From positions 1 to 64,000 of the forward strand of contig NZ_VIDQ01000005.1 of assembly GCF_009760915.1 (NCBI RefSeq): a stretch of DNA of 64,000 nucleotides, read 5' to 3'. Under the pieces are notes generated by a model. It was given only the letters and a program-made list of their open reading frames with translations. It was not told the DNA's origin and ran no database searches. Position 1 is the first letter of the stretch; each line of letters begins with the position of its first letter. Source of the stretch: Azohydromonas aeria. Its GTDB lineage: Bacteria > Pseudomonadota > Gammaproteobacteria > Burkholderiales > Burkholderiaceae_C. Shown piece by piece: positions 32,836-41,803 of the stretch. Made by a program: the position numbers and the translations under genes.

Positions 32836-34647
32836 ATGGCCCGAAAAAGAAACCGAACCGCCGACGGCGACCGTCCGCGCGCGCAGCGCGTGGGCGCGCT
32901 GGCGAGCTTGAAACCCTTCCTGAAGCCCTATCGCGGCCGCATCGCGCTGGCGGCGCTGCTGCTGGTGTGCGCGGCGGCGACGACGCTGGTGTTCCCGATG
33001 GCGCTGCGCGGGCTCATCGACCAGGGCCTGGTGCCCATCTCGGCCGAGGAGCGGGTGATGCTCATGCGCGGCCACTTCCTGGCGCTGTTCGGCGTGGGCG
33101 CGGCGCTGGCCGTGTTCTCGGCCGGGCGCTTCTACATGGTGAGCTGGCTGGGCGAGCGCGTGACGGCCGACCTGCGCAACGCCGTGTACGCGCGCGTGCT
33201 GCGCCAGGCGCCGGCCTTCTTCGAGCACACCGCCACCGGCGAGGTGCTCAGCCGCCTCACCACCGACACCACGCTGGTGCAGACGGTGGTGGGGTCGAGC
33301 CTGTCGCTGGGCCTGCGCAACAGCGTGATGGGGCTGGGCGCGCTGGGCATGCTGGTGGTGACCAACCCGCGCGTGATGACGCAGGTGCTCGGGGTGCTGG
33401 TGCTGGTGGTGCTGCCCTCGATCTATTTCGGGCGGCGGGTGCGGCGCCTGTCGCGCGCCAGCCAGGACCGCGTGGCCGACAGCAGCGCCATCGCCGCCGA
33501 GGTGCTCAACGCCATGCCGGTGGTGCAGTCCTACGGGCAGGAGGGGCGCGAGTCGGACCGCTTCGCCGCGGCCACCGAGCGCGCCTTCGACACCGCGCGC
33601 AACCGCACCCGGGTGCGCGCCTTCCTGGTGGCCTTCATCATCGCGGGCACCTTCGCGGCGCTGCTGTGGGGCCTGTACCAGGGCACGCAGGCGGTGATGG
33701 AGGGACGCATCAGCGCCGGCCACCTGGGGCAGACGGTGGTGTACGTGATCATTCTGGTGGGCAGCGTGGCGGTGCTGTCGGAAGTGCATGGCGACCTGCT
33801 GCGCGCCGCGGGCGCCACCGAGAGGCTGATGGAGCTGCTGCACGCCGATGCCGCCATCGGGCAAGCCGAGCACCCGCGCGCGCTGCCGCCGGCCCGGGGC
33901 GGCTCCGCGGTGCGGTTCCAGAACGTGCGTTTCAGCTACCCATCGCGGCCCGACCAGCCTTCGCTGGACGGTGTGTCGCTGGACATCCGTCCCGGCGAGA
34001 CGGTGGCGCTGGTCGGCCCCAGCGGCGCGGGCAAGAGCACGCTGCTGCAGCTGCTGCTGCGCTTCTACGACCCGCAGCAGGGCCGCATCACGCTCGACGG
34101 CGTGGAGCTGCGCGAGGCGGCGCTCGACGAGCTGCGCGCGCGCATCGCGCTGGTGCCGCAGGACAGCGTGGTGTTCGCCGCCAGCGCGCTGGAGAACATC
34201 CGCTACGGCCGCCCCGACGCGAGCGAAGCCGAGGTCGTCGCCGCAGCCCGGGCGGCGCATGCGCACGAGTTCATCAGCGCCCTGCCGGAGGGCTACTCGA
34301 CGTTCCTGGGCGAGCGCGGCGTGCGCCTGTCCGGGGGGCAGCGCCAGCGCATCAGCATCGCGCGGGCGCTGCTGAAGGACCCGCCACTGCTGCTGCTCGA
34401 CGAGGCCACCAGCGCGCTCGACGCCGAGAGCGAGCGCATGGTGCAGGCGGCGCTGGAGGGCGCGATGCGCGGGCGCACCACGCTCGTGATCGCGCACCGG
34501 CTGGCCACCGTGCAGCGGGCGGACCGCATCGTCGTGCTCGAGGCGGGCGGCATCGTGGACGTCGGCACCCATGCCGAGCTGGTGGCACGCGGCGGGCTGT
34601 ACGCTCGACTGGCGGCGATGCAGTTCGACCTGCGGCCGGCGGCGTGA
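32836..34647 (+). CDS. ABC exporter, fused permease and ATPase (MsbA-like)
   Basis: A 603-residue half-transporter. Six transmembrane helices (about 30-320) include the family segment ERVTADLRNAVYARVLRQAPAFFEHTATGEVLSRLTTDT. The nucleotide-binding domain (about 350-595) has Walker A VGPSGAGKST, signature LSGGQRQRISIARALL, Walker B LLLLDEATSALD and the switch histidine in TLVIAHRLATV. It should work as a homodimer exporting lipid or a hydrophobic compound; the true lipid A flippase is usually beside lpxK, which is not seen here, so msbA is not assigned. It diverges from marR across the tandem operator, hinting at joint regulation with the pump. Confidence 0.92.
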   Translation: MARKRNRTADGDRPRAQRVGALASLKPFLKPYRGRIALAALLLVCAAATTLVFPMALRGLIDQGLVPISAEERVMLMRGHFLALFGVGAALAVFSAGRFYMVSWLGERVTADLRNAVYARVLRQAPAFFEHTATGEVLSRLTTDTTLVQTVVGSSLSLGLRNSVMGLGALGMLVVTNPRVMTQVLGVLVLVVLPSIYFGRRVRRLSRASQDRVADSSAIAAEVLNAMPVVQSYGQEGRESDRFAAATERAFDTARNRTRVRAFLVAFIIAGTFAALLWGLYQGTQAVMEGRISAGHLGQTVVYVIILVGSVAVLSEVHGDLLRAAGATERLMELLHADAAIGQAEHPRALPPARGGSAVRFQNVRFSYPSRPDQPSLDGVSLDIRPGETVALVGPSGAGKSTLLQLLLRFYDPQQGRITLDGVELREAALDELRARIALVPQDSVVFAASALENIRYGRPDASEAEVVAAARAAHAHEFISALPEGYSTFLGERGVRLSGGQRQRISIARALLKDPPLLLLDEATSALDAESERMVQAALEGAMRGRTTLVIAHRLATVQRADRIVVLEAGGIVDVGTHAELVARGGLYARLAAMQFDLRPAA

Positions 34648-34755
34648 AGCGGGCCGGGCCGCGGGTCATGGGCACGTCGAGTGCTCACCGCGCGTTTGGC
34701 GGGCGCCCCAGGGCGCCCCGTCTCCAATAACCCTCTGCAGAGGAGAGAGAGCCGT

Positions 34756-35436
34756 ATGAACATCCCGACCCTGACCCTGTCCCCCCTTCGTCCCGCCCTG
34801 GCGCTGCTGGGCGCCGCCGTGCTGGCTGCCGGCTGCGCCACGCCGGGCGGCATGAGCGAGACCCAGCGCGGCACCGCCATCGGCGCGGGCGCCGGCGCGG
34901 TCACCGGCGCCGTCATCGGCCGCGCCACCGGCCACAACAACACCGCGCGCGGCGCCGTCATCGGCGGCGCGCTGGGCGCCATCGCCGGCAACGTCTGGTC
35001 GCGCCGCATGGAGGAAAAGCGCGTGGCCATGCAGCAGGCCACACAGGGCACGGGCATCGAGGTCAGCCGCACCGCCAACGAGGAGCTGCGCGTGAACGTG
35101 CCGGCGGACTTCAGCTTCGACACCGGCCGCGCCGACATCAAGCCGCAGATGCGCCCGGTGCTCGACCAGTTCGCGCGCGGGCTCGACGCCAACCAGGTGG
35201 TGCGCGTGGTCGGCCACACCGACTCCACCGGCAGCGACGCCATCAACAACCCGCTGTCGGTGAACCGTGCCAACGCCGTGCGCGACTACCTGGTCATGCG
35301 CGGCGTGCCCGCGGCGCGCATCACCACCGAGGGCCGCGGCAGCTACGAGCCCGTGGCCGACAACGGCTCCGACGCCGGCCGCGCGCGCAACCGGCGCGTG
35401 GAGCTGTTCCTGCGCGACACGCAGCCCGCGGGCTGA
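34756..35436 (+). CDS. OmpA-family peptidoglycan-binding lipoprotein with a glycine-zipper domain
   Basis: A 226-residue lipoprotein. The signal ends in lipobox LAAGC (acylated Cys about residue 28). A glycine-zipper stretch follows (about 42-82, [17 protein letters not shown] and [16 protein letters not shown]), then an OmpA-like domain (about 110-222). That domain carries [22 protein letters not shown] and the peptidoglycan-binding signature [34 protein letters not shown]. Related to the YiaD family; anchors the outer membrane to peptidoglycan. An AGGAGAGAGA site precedes the ATG. Monocistronic. Confidence 0.9.
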   Translation: MNIPTLTLSPLRPALALLGAAVLAAGCATPGGMSETQRGTAIGAGAGAVTGAVIGRATGHNNTARGAVIGGALGAIAGNVWSRRMEEKRVAMQQATQGTGIEVSRTANEELRVNVPADFSFDTGRADIKPQMRPVLDQFARGLDANQVVRVVGHTDSTGSDAINNPLSVNRANAVRDYLVMRGVPAARITTEGRGSYEPVADNGSDAGRARNRRVELFLRDTQPAG

Positions 35437-35448
35437 TCGCGTCACTTG

Positions 35449-35471
35449 CCACGGCCCGCGCCGGGCCGTGG
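35449..35471. terminator. Terminator-like hairpin after the OmpA-like gene
   Basis: Perfect 10-bp stem CCACGGCCCG / CGGGCCGTGG with a 3-nt loop, 12 nt after the stop codon. No T tract follows, so it may act as an RNA-stability hairpin rather than an intrinsic terminator. Confidence 0.5.
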
Positions 35472-35552
35472 CGCCGGGGCGACGGGCGGGCGGTGCGCGG
35501 CCCCTACACTTGCGCGCCTTGCGAACCGCCCGCCCTTGAGCCCGCCCAAGAA

Positions 35553-36530
35553 GTGAAGAGCTATCTCGAACTCGTCCAGACCGTCCTCGACCAGGGCAGC
35601 TGGCAGGACAACCGCACGGGAGTGCGCACGCTGAGCCTGCCCGGCGCCATGTTGCGCTTCGACCTGCAGCAGGGCTTCCCGGCCGTCACCACCAAGAAGC
35701 TGGCCTTCAAGACCGCCATCGGCGAGCTGGTCGGCTTCCTGCGCGCCAGCCGCAGCGCCGCCGACTTCCGCGCCCTGGGCTGCAAGGTCTGGGACCAGAA
35801 CGCCAACGAGAACCAGGCCTGGCTCAATAACCCCTACCGCCTGGGCGACGACGACCTCGGCCCCGTCTACGGCGTGCAGTGGCGCCAGTGGCCGGCCTAC
35901 AAGCTGCTCGACCCGGGCGCGACGGCGCAGGTCGAGGACGCCCTGAAGCGCGGCTACCGGCGCGTCGGCCTGGTGCAGGGCGAGGACGGCGGCGCGGGCG
36001 GCGTGCTGCTCTACAAGGCGGTGGACCAGCTGCGCCAGTGCCTGGACACGATCGTCAACAACCCGTCGGACCGCCGCATCCTGTTCCATGGCTGGAACTG
36101 GGCGCAGATCGAGGAGATGGCGCTGCCGCCGTGCCACCTGCTCTACCAGTTCCTGCCCAACGCGAGCAAGCGCGAGATCTCGCTGTGCCTGTACGTGCGC
36201 AGCAACGACCTGGGGCTGGGCACGCCCTTCAACCTGGCCGAGGGCGCGGCGCTGCTGCACCTGGTGGGCCGGCTCACGGGCTACACGCCGCGCTGGTTCA
36301 GCTACTTCGTGGGCGATGCCCACATCTACGAGAACCACCTCGACATGCTGCGCGAGCAGCTCGCGCGCGAGCCGCTGGCGCCGCCGCGGCTGGTGCTCTC
36401 CGAGCGCATTCCCGACTTCGCCGTGACCGGCCGCTACGAGCCGCAGTGGCTGGAACAGGTCGAACCCGGTGATTTCTCACTCGAAGGCTACCGCCACCAC
36501 CCGCCGCTGACGGCGCCGATGGCGGTGTAA
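35553..36530 (+). CDS. thyA: Thymidylate synthase
   Basis: Methylates dUMP to dTMP using methylene-tetrahydrofolate. Visible motifs are [43 protein letters not shown], the catalytic cysteine C194 in [33 protein letters not shown] and [10 protein letters not shown]. At 325 residues it is about 60 longer than E. coli ThyA (264). The extra length lies between about residues 115 and 160 ([20 protein letters not shown]), before the catalytic cysteine, in the region where some ThyA proteins (Lactobacillus type) carry an insert. Start is a GTG with no strong ribosome-binding site. folA follows 113 nt downstream, completing the folate cycle pair. Confidence 0.95.
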   Translation: MKSYLELVQTVLDQGSWQDNRTGVRTLSLPGAMLRFDLQQGFPAVTTKKLAFKTAIGELVGFLRASRSAADFRALGCKVWDQNANENQAWLNNPYRLGDDDLGPVYGVQWRQWPAYKLLDPGATAQVEDALKRGYRRVGLVQGEDGGAGGVLLYKAVDQLRQCLDTIVNNPSDRRILFHGWNWAQIEEMALPPCHLLYQFLPNASKREISLCLYVRSNDLGLGTPFNLAEGAALLHLVGRLTGYTPRWFSYFVGDAHIYENHLDMLREQLAREPLAPPRLVLSERIPDFAVTGRYEPQWLEQVEPGDFSLEGYRHHPPLTAPMAV

Positions 36531-36643
36531 TACGCGCTTCATGCCGGCGGCGGACCATCGCGTTCCGTCGCCTCGGCCGCCGGCCCCGGCCCCGGCCTTC
36601 CCAGCCCGACCGGCGCGCGCCACGCGCCCTTGCCTGAACCCCG

Positions 36644-37141
36644 ATGAAACTGATCCTCGTCGCCGCCATGGCGCGCAACGGCGTGATCGGGCGCGACAAC
36701 GCCATGCCCTGGCGGCTGCCCGAGGACCTGCAGCATTTCCGTGCGCTGACGATGGGCGCGCCCGTGGTCATGGGCCGCCTGACCTGGGACTCGCTGCCCG
36801 CGCGCTTCAAGCCGCTGCCCGGGCGGCGCAACGTCGTCGTCACGCGCAATCCGGAATGGCGCGCCGACGGCGCCGAGGCCGCGCACTCGCTGCAGGAGGC
36901 GCTGCAGCGCCTGGCCGACGCGCCGGCGGTGTTCGTCACCGGCGGGGCGCAGCTCTACGCGCAGGCGCTGGCGTTCGCCGACGAGCTCGTGCTCACCGAG
37001 ATCGACCGCGACTTCGAGGGCGACACGCGCTTCCCCGACTTCGACCGCAACCGCTTCGCCGAGGTGGCGCGCGAAACGCACCGCGCCGCGCCGCCCAACG
37101 ATTTCGACTTCGCCTTCGTCACCTACCGGCGCCGGGGCTGA
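36644..37141 (+). CDS. folA: Dihydrofolate reductase
   Basis: Regenerates tetrahydrofolate with NADPH, recycling the dihydrofolate made by ThyA. The 165-residue length is normal. Features are the N-terminal [32 protein letters not shown], the Met20-loop tryptophan and catalytic acid region (PWRLPEDL), [10 protein letters not shown], the NADPH motif [13 protein letters not shown] and a C-terminal beta-hairpin ([12 protein letters not shown]). It follows thyA in the same direction, the usual dTMP-synthesis pairing. Confidence 0.97.
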   Translation: MKLILVAAMARNGVIGRDNAMPWRLPEDLQHFRALTMGAPVVMGRLTWDSLPARFKPLPGRRNVVVTRNPEWRADGAEAAHSLQEALQRLADAPAVFVTGGAQLYAQALAFADELVLTEIDRDFEGDTRFPDFDRNRFAEVARETHRAAPPNDFDFAFVTYRRRG

Positions 37142-37197
37142 GGCAGCCAGCCCGGTCCGCGCCGAATCAACAAAACCATCCAGGGAGGATTTCCGAC

Positions 37198-37776
37198 ATG
37201 TCCGGCCACGGTTTCCACGTCCACGGTCCGCACGACCACGAGCTCGAACACGCCGCGCACCATGGCGGCAAGGACCCGTTCCAGGGCCGCATCGCCGTGA
37301 CCACGGCGATCCTGGCCACCGTGGGCGCGCTCTTCGGCTACATGGGCGGCGCCACGCAGGCCAACGCCACGCTCTACAAGAACAACGCCGCGATCAAGAA
37401 GACCGAGGCGTCGAACCAGTGGAACTACTACCAGGCCAAGAGCAGCAAGCAGAACCTGGCCGAGCTGTCGCTGCAACTGGTGTCCGAGGAGAAGAAGCCG
37501 GACGTGCGCAAGGAGATCGACCGCTACAAGTCGGAGAAGGCGGAGATCAAGGAAGGCGCCGACAAGCTCGAAGCCGAGGCGCGCGACTGGGACCGGCAGT
37601 CCGACGACCAGATCCACCTGCACCACCGCTGGGCCCAGGCGACGACGGCGCTGCAGGTGTCGATCGCGCTGGCGGCCATCGCGCTGCTGACGCGGCGCAA
37701 GTGGCTGGAGATGGGCATGTACGGCGTCGCCGGCGTGGGCGGCCTGCTGGGCGTGGCCGCGGCGATGCATTGGTGA
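37198..37776 (+). CDS. DUF4337-family membrane protein
   Basis: A 192-residue protein: histidine-rich N-terminus (GHGFHVHGPHDHELEHAAHH), a transmembrane helix (about 33-53, AVTTAILATVGALFGYMGG), a central charged coiled coil (about 60-140, NQWNYYQAKSSKQNLAELS and KEIDRYKSEKAEIKEGADKLEAEA), then one or two C-terminal helices (about 145-190). This is the DUF4337 layout; function unknown. The His-rich head could bind metal, but this is speculation. An AGGGAGGA site precedes the ATG at 37198. A terminator follows. Confidence 0.88.
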   Translation: MSGHGFHVHGPHDHELEHAAHHGGKDPFQGRIAVTTAILATVGALFGYMGGATQANATLYKNNAAIKKTEASNQWNYYQAKSSKQNLAELSLQLVSEEKKPDVRKEIDRYKSEKAEIKEGADKLEAEARDWDRQSDDQIHLHHRWAQATTALQVSIALAAIALLTRRKWLEMGMYGVAGVGGLLGVAAAMHW

Positions 37777-37813
37777 CGGGCGACGCGGGCAGCCGCCGCG
37801 CGACGCCATGAAG

Positions 37814-37840
37814 AAGGGCCCTGACGGGCCCTTTGTCTTT
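37814..37840. terminator. Terminator between the DUF4337 and SRPBCC-associated genes
   Basis: Eight-base stem AAGGGCCC / GGGCCCTT with a TGAC loop and a T-rich tail (TGTCTTTT), between two convergent genes; usable in both directions. Confidence 0.85.
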
Positions 37841-37869
37841 TCAGCCGGGTGGCGGCTTCTGCAGCGGGG

Positions 37870-38490
37870 TCAATGCAGCGTGTACGGCCGCAGCGCCTCC
37901 GGCGTGCGCATGTCGTCGGGCATGTCGAAGGTGCCCACCGCGGCGCCGCGCATGCATTCCGGGTCCTGCGGCAGGCCGCTGCGGTCGCTGTAGTCGTGGC
38001 TGGCCTGGGCCTGGCGCACCGCCTGCGCCTTGGGCACGGCCGTGGCGCAGGCCACGTCCAGCGCCGTGACGCCGGCCACCGCCACGGCGGCCGACAGCGC
38101 GCGGCGGCGTTGCGACTCGTCGCCCGCGATGGCGCGCGTGCCCAGCGTGGCGAGGTCGAGCGCGTCGCCGGCGACGCGGCCCCACAGCCAGGGCGTGGGG
38201 TCCTTCGCGAACAGCAGGCCCACGCCGGTGGCGATCTCGCGCCAGCCGTAGGCCTTGACCAGCGACTCGTGCGCGTGCAGCCCGGTGGCGCGCGCCATCA
38301 GCCGCGGCGCCAGCACCTCGGCCAGGCCCAGGCCGATGCTGAACCAGCCCAGGCCGCGCGCCAGGCGGCGCGAGGGCAGCATGTGGCCGTCGTCGGGCAC
38401 GCGGCCCAGCCGCAGCCGCGTCTCGGCACTCGGGCTGTACACGCCGCTGGGGACGCCGCTCTCGGTCAGGGAAGTCTGCTGTTGCTGCAT
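37870..38490 (-). CDS. Membrane protein resembling the N-terminal part of SRPBCC (cyclase/dehydrase) proteins
   Basis: A 206-residue protein. Residues 42-140 (RRLARGLGWFSIGLGLAEVLAPR, LVKAYGWREIATGVGLLF, PWLWGRVAGDALDLATLG) match the membrane-like region found N-terminal to polyketide cyclase/dehydrase (SRPBCC) domains in many proteobacteria. The SRPBCC domain itself is absent; the remainder (about 150-206) is short and polar. It may be a stand-alone version of that module. A CAGGAG site supports the ATG at 38490. It lies 55 nt downstream of the alcohol dehydrogenase gene on the same strand, so probably one operon. Confidence 0.72.
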   Translation of the reverse strand: MQQQQTSLTESGVPSGVYSPSAETRLRLGRVPDDGHMLPSRRLARGLGWFSIGLGLAEVLAPRLMARATGLHAHESLVKAYGWREIATGVGLLFAKDPTPWLWGRVAGDALDLATLGTRAIAGDESQRRRALSAAVAVAGVTALDVACATAVPKAQAVRQAQASHDYSDRSGLPQDPECMRGAAVGTFDMPDDMRTPEALRPYTLH

Positions 38491-38545
38491 GGCAAGGCTC
38501 CTGGGCTGTGAAGGGATGGCCGGTGGTGCGTGAAGAGGGCCGGCA

Positions 38546-39715
38546 TCAGGGCTTGAGCACCACCTTGATGCAGCCATCCTGCTTGTCGCGGAAGGTCGTG
38601 TACATCTGCGGTCCCTGTTCCAGCCCGACGGTGTGGGTAATGACGAAGGAAGGGTCGATCTGCCCTTCCTGGATGCGGCGCAGCAGATCCTCGGCCCAGC
38701 GGTTGACGTGGGTCTGGCCAGTGCGCACGGTCAGGCCCTTGTTCATGAGCGCGCCGAAGGGCACCTTGTCGATGAGGCCGCCGTACACGCCGGGAATGGA
38801 GAGCACGCCGGCGGGGCGGCAGACGTAGATCATTTCGCGCAGCACGTGGGCGCGGTCGCTCTCCAGCATCAGCGCCTGCTTGGCGCGGTCGTACATGGAG
38901 TCGATGCTGCGCGTGGCGTGGGCTTCCATGCCCACGGCGTCGATGCACTTCTCGGGGCCCTTGCCCTGGGTCAGCTCGGCCAGGCGCTCGATGACGCTCT
39001 CGTTGTCGAAGTCGATGGTGATGGCCCCGCCGGCGCGCGCCATCTCCAGCCGCTCCGGGACATGGTCGATGCAGATGACCTGCTTGGCGCCCAGCAGCAA
39101 GGCGCTCCTCACCGCGAACTGCCCCACCGGCCCGGCGCCCCAGATCGCCACCGTGTCGGTGGGCTGGATGTCGCACTGCACGGCGGCCTGCCAGCCCGTG
39201 GGGAAGATGTCGCCCAGGAAGAGCACCTGCTCGTCGGTGAGCCCGTCGGGAATCTTGACCGGCGCGAAGTCGGCATAGGGCACGCGCACGTACTCGGCCT
39301 GGCCGCCGGGATAGCCGCCGGTGAGGTGGGTGTAGCCGAAGAGGCCGGCGGTGGTGTGGCCGAACACCTTGTCGGCCACGTCCTTGTTGCGGTTGGTGCG
39401 CTCGCAGACGCTGAAATTGCCACGCCGGCACTGGTCACACTCGCCGCAGCAGATGGTGAACGGGACGACGACGCGGTCGCCGACCTTGAGCTTCTTGTTC
39501 TCGGGGCCGACCTCGACGACCTCGCCCATGAACTCGTGGCCGACGATGTCGCCCTTCATCATCCCGGGCATGAAGCCGTCGAAGAGGTGCAGGTCCGAGC
39601 CGCAGATGGCGCAGGAGGTGACCTTGATGATGGCATCGCGCCCCTCCTCGATCTTCGGGTCGGGCACGTTGTCGCAGCGGATGTCCTTCTTGCCGTGGTA
39701 GCAGAGAGCGCGCAT
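38546..39715 (-). CDS. Zinc-dependent alcohol dehydrogenase (formaldehyde dehydrogenase-like)
   Basis: A 389-residue medium-chain dehydrogenase. Catalytic zinc ligands fall in [14 protein letters not shown] and [13 protein letters not shown]. The structural zinc loop is [17 protein letters not shown]. The Rossmann motif is [15 protein letters not shown]. Sequence style ([35 protein letters not shown]) is that of the glutathione-independent formaldehyde dehydrogenase / threonine dehydrogenase-like group. Substrate is unproven. An AGGA site precedes the ATG at 39715. It diverges from xth and leads a two-gene operon with the SRPBCC-associated gene. Confidence 0.9.
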   Translation of the reverse strand: MRALCYHGKKDIRCDNVPDPKIEEGRDAIIKVTSCAICGSDLHLFDGFMPGMMKGDIVGHEFMGEVVEVGPENKKLKVGDRVVVPFTICCGECDQCRRGNFSVCERTNRNKDVADKVFGHTTAGLFGYTHLTGGYPGGQAEYVRVPYADFAPVKIPDGLTDEQVLFLGDIFPTGWQAAVQCDIQPTDTVAIWGAGPVGQFAVRSALLLGAKQVICIDHVPERLEMARAGGAITIDFDNESVIERLAELTQGKGPEKCIDAVGMEAHATRSIDSMYDRAKQALMLESDRAHVLREMIYVCRPAGVLSIPGVYGGLIDKVPFGALMNKGLTVRTGQTHVNRWAEDLLRRIQEGQIDPSFVITHTVGLEQGPQMYTTFRDKQDGCIKVVLKP

Positions 39716-39819
39716 TTCGGTCGTCCTTTCGCACGGGGGCTTCGTCGGGTGTGCGAAGGGCGGCAAGGGGCGTTCCTGTGCTGGGGTAGGCTCAAGCCGA
39801 TCGAACCTCCTGTTGCCCC

Positions 39820-40602
39820 ATGAAACTCGCCACCTGGAACGTCAACTCCCTCGCCGTGCGGCTGCCGCAGCTGCTCGACTGGCTCGCTGCCCATCCCGTG
39901 GACGCCATCGTGCTGCAGGAAACCAAGCTCACCGACGACAAGTTCCCGCACGCCGCGCTGCAGGACGCCGGCTGGCACGCGCAGTGGTTCGGGCAGCGCA
40001 CCTACAACGGCGTGGCGCTGATCTCGCGCCAGCCGGTGGCCGACGTGCAGCGCAACATCCCCGGCTTCGACGACGCGCAGGCGCGCGTCATCGCCGCCAC
40101 CCTCACCTGCGCCGACGGCCAGCCGCTGCGCTTCGTCGGCGGCTACTTCCCCAACGGGCAGGCGCCGGGCAGCGAAAAATTCGCCTACAAGATGGCGTGG
40201 CTGGAGGCGCTGCAGGCCTGGCTCAAGGACCAGCTGGCGCAGTTCCCGCGCCTGGTGCTGGGCGGCGACTTCAACATCGCGCCCGACGACCGCGACGTGC
40301 ACGACCCGGTGCTGTGGGCCGGGCAGATCCACTGCACGCCCGAGGAGCGGGCGCATTTCCAGGCGCTGGCCGGGCTGGGGCTGTGGGACGCGTTCCGGCT
40401 CTTCGAGCAGCCGCCGCGGCTGTGGAGCTGGTGGGACTACCGCAACCTCGCCTTCCGCAAGAACCAGGGCCTACGCATCGACCACCTGCTGGTCAGCGAG
40501 GCGCTGAAACCGCTGGTGCGCGCCTGCCACATCGACAAGGCGCCGCGCAAGAACGAGCGGCCCAGCGACCATGCGCCGGTGGTGGTGGAGCTGGACTGCT
40601 GA
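39820..40602 (+). CDS. xth: Exodeoxyribonuclease III
   Basis: AP endonuclease and 3'-to-5' exonuclease of base excision repair. The 260-residue protein has the endonuclease/exonuclease/phosphatase fold: [22 protein letters not shown], the metal glutamate in [37 protein letters not shown] and the catalytic C-terminal [10 protein letters not shown]. Length and motifs match XthA. It starts close to the divergent dehydrogenase gene. brnT begins 33 nt after its stop, so leakage from this promoter into the toxin-antitoxin pair is possible. Confidence 0.96.
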   Translation: MKLATWNVNSLAVRLPQLLDWLAAHPVDAIVLQETKLTDDKFPHAALQDAGWHAQWFGQRTYNGVALISRQPVADVQRNIPGFDDAQARVIAATLTCADGQPLRFVGGYFPNGQAPGSEKFAYKMAWLEALQAWLKDQLAQFPRLVLGGDFNIAPDDRDVHDPVLWAGQIHCTPEERAHFQALAGLGLWDAFRLFEQPPRLWSWWDYRNLAFRKNQGLRIDHLLVSEALKPLVRACHIDKAPRKNERPSDHAPVVVELDC

Positions 40603-40615
40603 AGCCCAACTTCAG

Positions 40616-40629
40616 ATTGTTAATACAAT
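40616..40629. promoter_or_regulatory. Candidate BrnA operator ahead of brnT
   Basis: Inverted repeat ATTGT-TAAT-ACAAT, AT-rich against its surroundings, ending six bases before the brnT GTG start. BrnTA systems repress their own promoter, so this is a reasonable operator, though assignment is by position only. Confidence 0.5.
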
Positions 40630-40635
40630 TTGATT

Positions 40636-40923
40636 GTGGAAATCGACTATGACCCAGCCAAGAACGAGCGGAACATCCGCGAACGGCAACTGGCATTCGA
40701 GCGGGTCAGCGATTTCGACTTCGAAACCGCGGTGTTTTCAGTGGACCAGCGTCGCGACTACGGAGAAGTCCGCTGGCGGGCGTTGGGCATGCTCGACGGC
40801 CGCGTGCATGCACTGGTGTTCGTCGAGACGCAGCAAGGAGTCCGGGTCATCAGTTTCCGCAAGGCCAACCAGCGCGAGGTGAAGCACTATGAGCGAGCAA
40901 AAACCCAGCCCCGAAGCGGTTGA
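40636..40923 (+). CDS. brnT: BrnT-family ribonuclease toxin
   Basis: Toxin of a type II toxin-antitoxin pair with a RelE-like fold that cleaves RNA and slows translation. The 95-residue protein shows the family pattern: an N-terminal EIDYDPAKNERNIRERQLAFERV, a conserved aspartate-rich strand VFSVDQRRDYGEVRWRALG, and the C-terminal VRVISFRKANQREVKHYE block with the conserved arginine and lysine residues. Start is a GTG (an upstream TTG at 40630 is possible). Its last 35 nt overlap brnA, the usual toxin-first order for BrnTA. Confidence 0.9.
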   Translation: MEIDYDPAKNERNIRERQLAFERVSDFDFETAVFSVDQRRDYGEVRWRALGMLDGRVHALVFVETQQGVRVISFRKANQREVKHYERAKTQPRSG

Positions 40924-41167
40924 CGACGACAACCCGGAATGGACGGCAGATGAAGTGAGCCGGGCGCAGCGCTTCGTGGCCTTGCCGCAGTCCCTTCAGG
41001 ACAAGCTGGGCCGGCGGGTGCGAGGGCCTCAGAAGGCTCCCTTGAAGGAGCCCACCACCATCCGCTTTGACAGCGACGTGCTGGAAGCCTTCAAGGCCAC
41101 CGGCCGGGGCTGGCAGACGCGCATGAACGACGCCTTGCGGGACTGGCTGCGCACCCACCGCCCCTGA
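40889..41167 (+). CDS. brnA: BrnA-family antitoxin
   Basis: A 92-residue antitoxin and autorepressor. Its N-terminal half (NPEWTADEVSRAQRF) is the toxin-binding segment expected of BrnA. The C-terminal half (KEPTTIRFDSDVLEAFKATGRGWQTRMNDALRDWL) is a ribbon-helix-helix DNA-binding domain. The ATG lies inside brnT (35-nt overlap), with a GAGG site within the toxin gene, so the two are translationally coupled. It would neutralise BrnT and bind its own promoter. Confidence 0.9.
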   Translation: MSEQKPSPEAVDDDNPEWTADEVSRAQRFVALPQSLQDKLGRRVRGPQKAPLKEPTTIRFDSDVLEAFKATGRGWQTRMNDALRDWLRTHRP

Positions 41168-41174
41168 CCGGTCA

Positions 41175-41208
41175 CCCGCCCCGCCGCCTGCTGGCGACCT
41201 GGGGCGGG
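41175..41208. terminator. Terminator-like hairpin between brnA and the convergent monooxygenase gene
   Basis: CCCGCCCC (41175-41182) pairs with GGGGCGGG (41201-41208), with further pairing inside (GCC / GGC). No T tract on either strand, so only hairpin-type termination is suggested. Confidence 0.4.
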
Positions 41209-41221
41209 CATCAAGCCAGGC

Positions 41222-41578
41222 TCAGCGCCTGAACCCGCCCTCCACCACGAAGAACTGCGGCTTCAGCCCGGCCAGCGGCTCGCGCAGCTTCTCGACCTCG
41301 GCCGCGGGCGCGTGCACTTCCAGTCGCGTCACGTCGGCGATCTTCAGCGCCTCCTGCAGCACCGGGCCGACGTTCTCCAGGTGGTGCAACAGCGCGGCAC
41401 TGTCCACGTAGCCCTCGCGGCAGTGCACGGCGTCGCCGTCGAAGCTGAAGGCGTAGTGCAGGCAGCCGTCCTCCGTGCGGGTGCGCTCCTCGAACTGCAC
41501 GCACAGGCTTTTGAAATCGTCCAGGCGGCCCGGGTGGACCTTGAAGTACGGCACGAGGGTGCAGCAGGTGTCGGCCAT
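41222..41578 (-). CDS. Antibiotic biosynthesis monooxygenase (ABM/YgiN-like) family protein
   Basis: A 118-residue ferredoxin-like alpha+beta-barrel protein. Pattern: PYFKVHPGRLDDFKSLCVQFEERTRTEDGCLHYAFSFDGD, the CREGYVDSAALLHHLENV helix, then LEVHAPAAEVEKLREPL. ABM proteins include quinol monooxygenases (YgiN) and cofactor-free oxygenases, and usually dimerise. Two adjacent N-terminal cysteines (DTCCTLVPYF) are unusual. Monocistronic and convergent with brnTA; no pathway context. The 225 nt to the next gene shows no further feature. Confidence 0.82.
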   Translation of the reverse strand: MADTCCTLVPYFKVHPGRLDDFKSLCVQFEERTRTEDGCLHYAFSFDGDAVHCREGYVDSAALLHHLENVGPVLQEALKIADVTRLEVHAPAAEVEKLREPLAGLKPQFFVVEGGFRR

Positions 41579-41803
41579 GGTTCGGTTCTCCTCGATGAAA
41601 AGCTTCGGGTCGTTGAGTGCGCGGCACGCTCGCCTTCGATGCGCGCCGCTGCAGGATCATTGTGGTGGCGCCGCCAGGCCGCGCCGGCCGCCCACGGCTC
41701 CGGGAATGCCCTGAGACGCGGGCCCTGGAGCACCCGCGCGGCATGCCGGTTGCACGGCGCCCGGCCCACGGCCTGGCCGCATTCAACGGATGGAGGAGAC
41801 GCG

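Noticed and set aside
32836..34647. Lipid A flippase MsbA
   Set aside because: Sequence is MsbA-like, but the gene is beside a drug-efflux operon rather than lpxK; many such exporters have other substrates.
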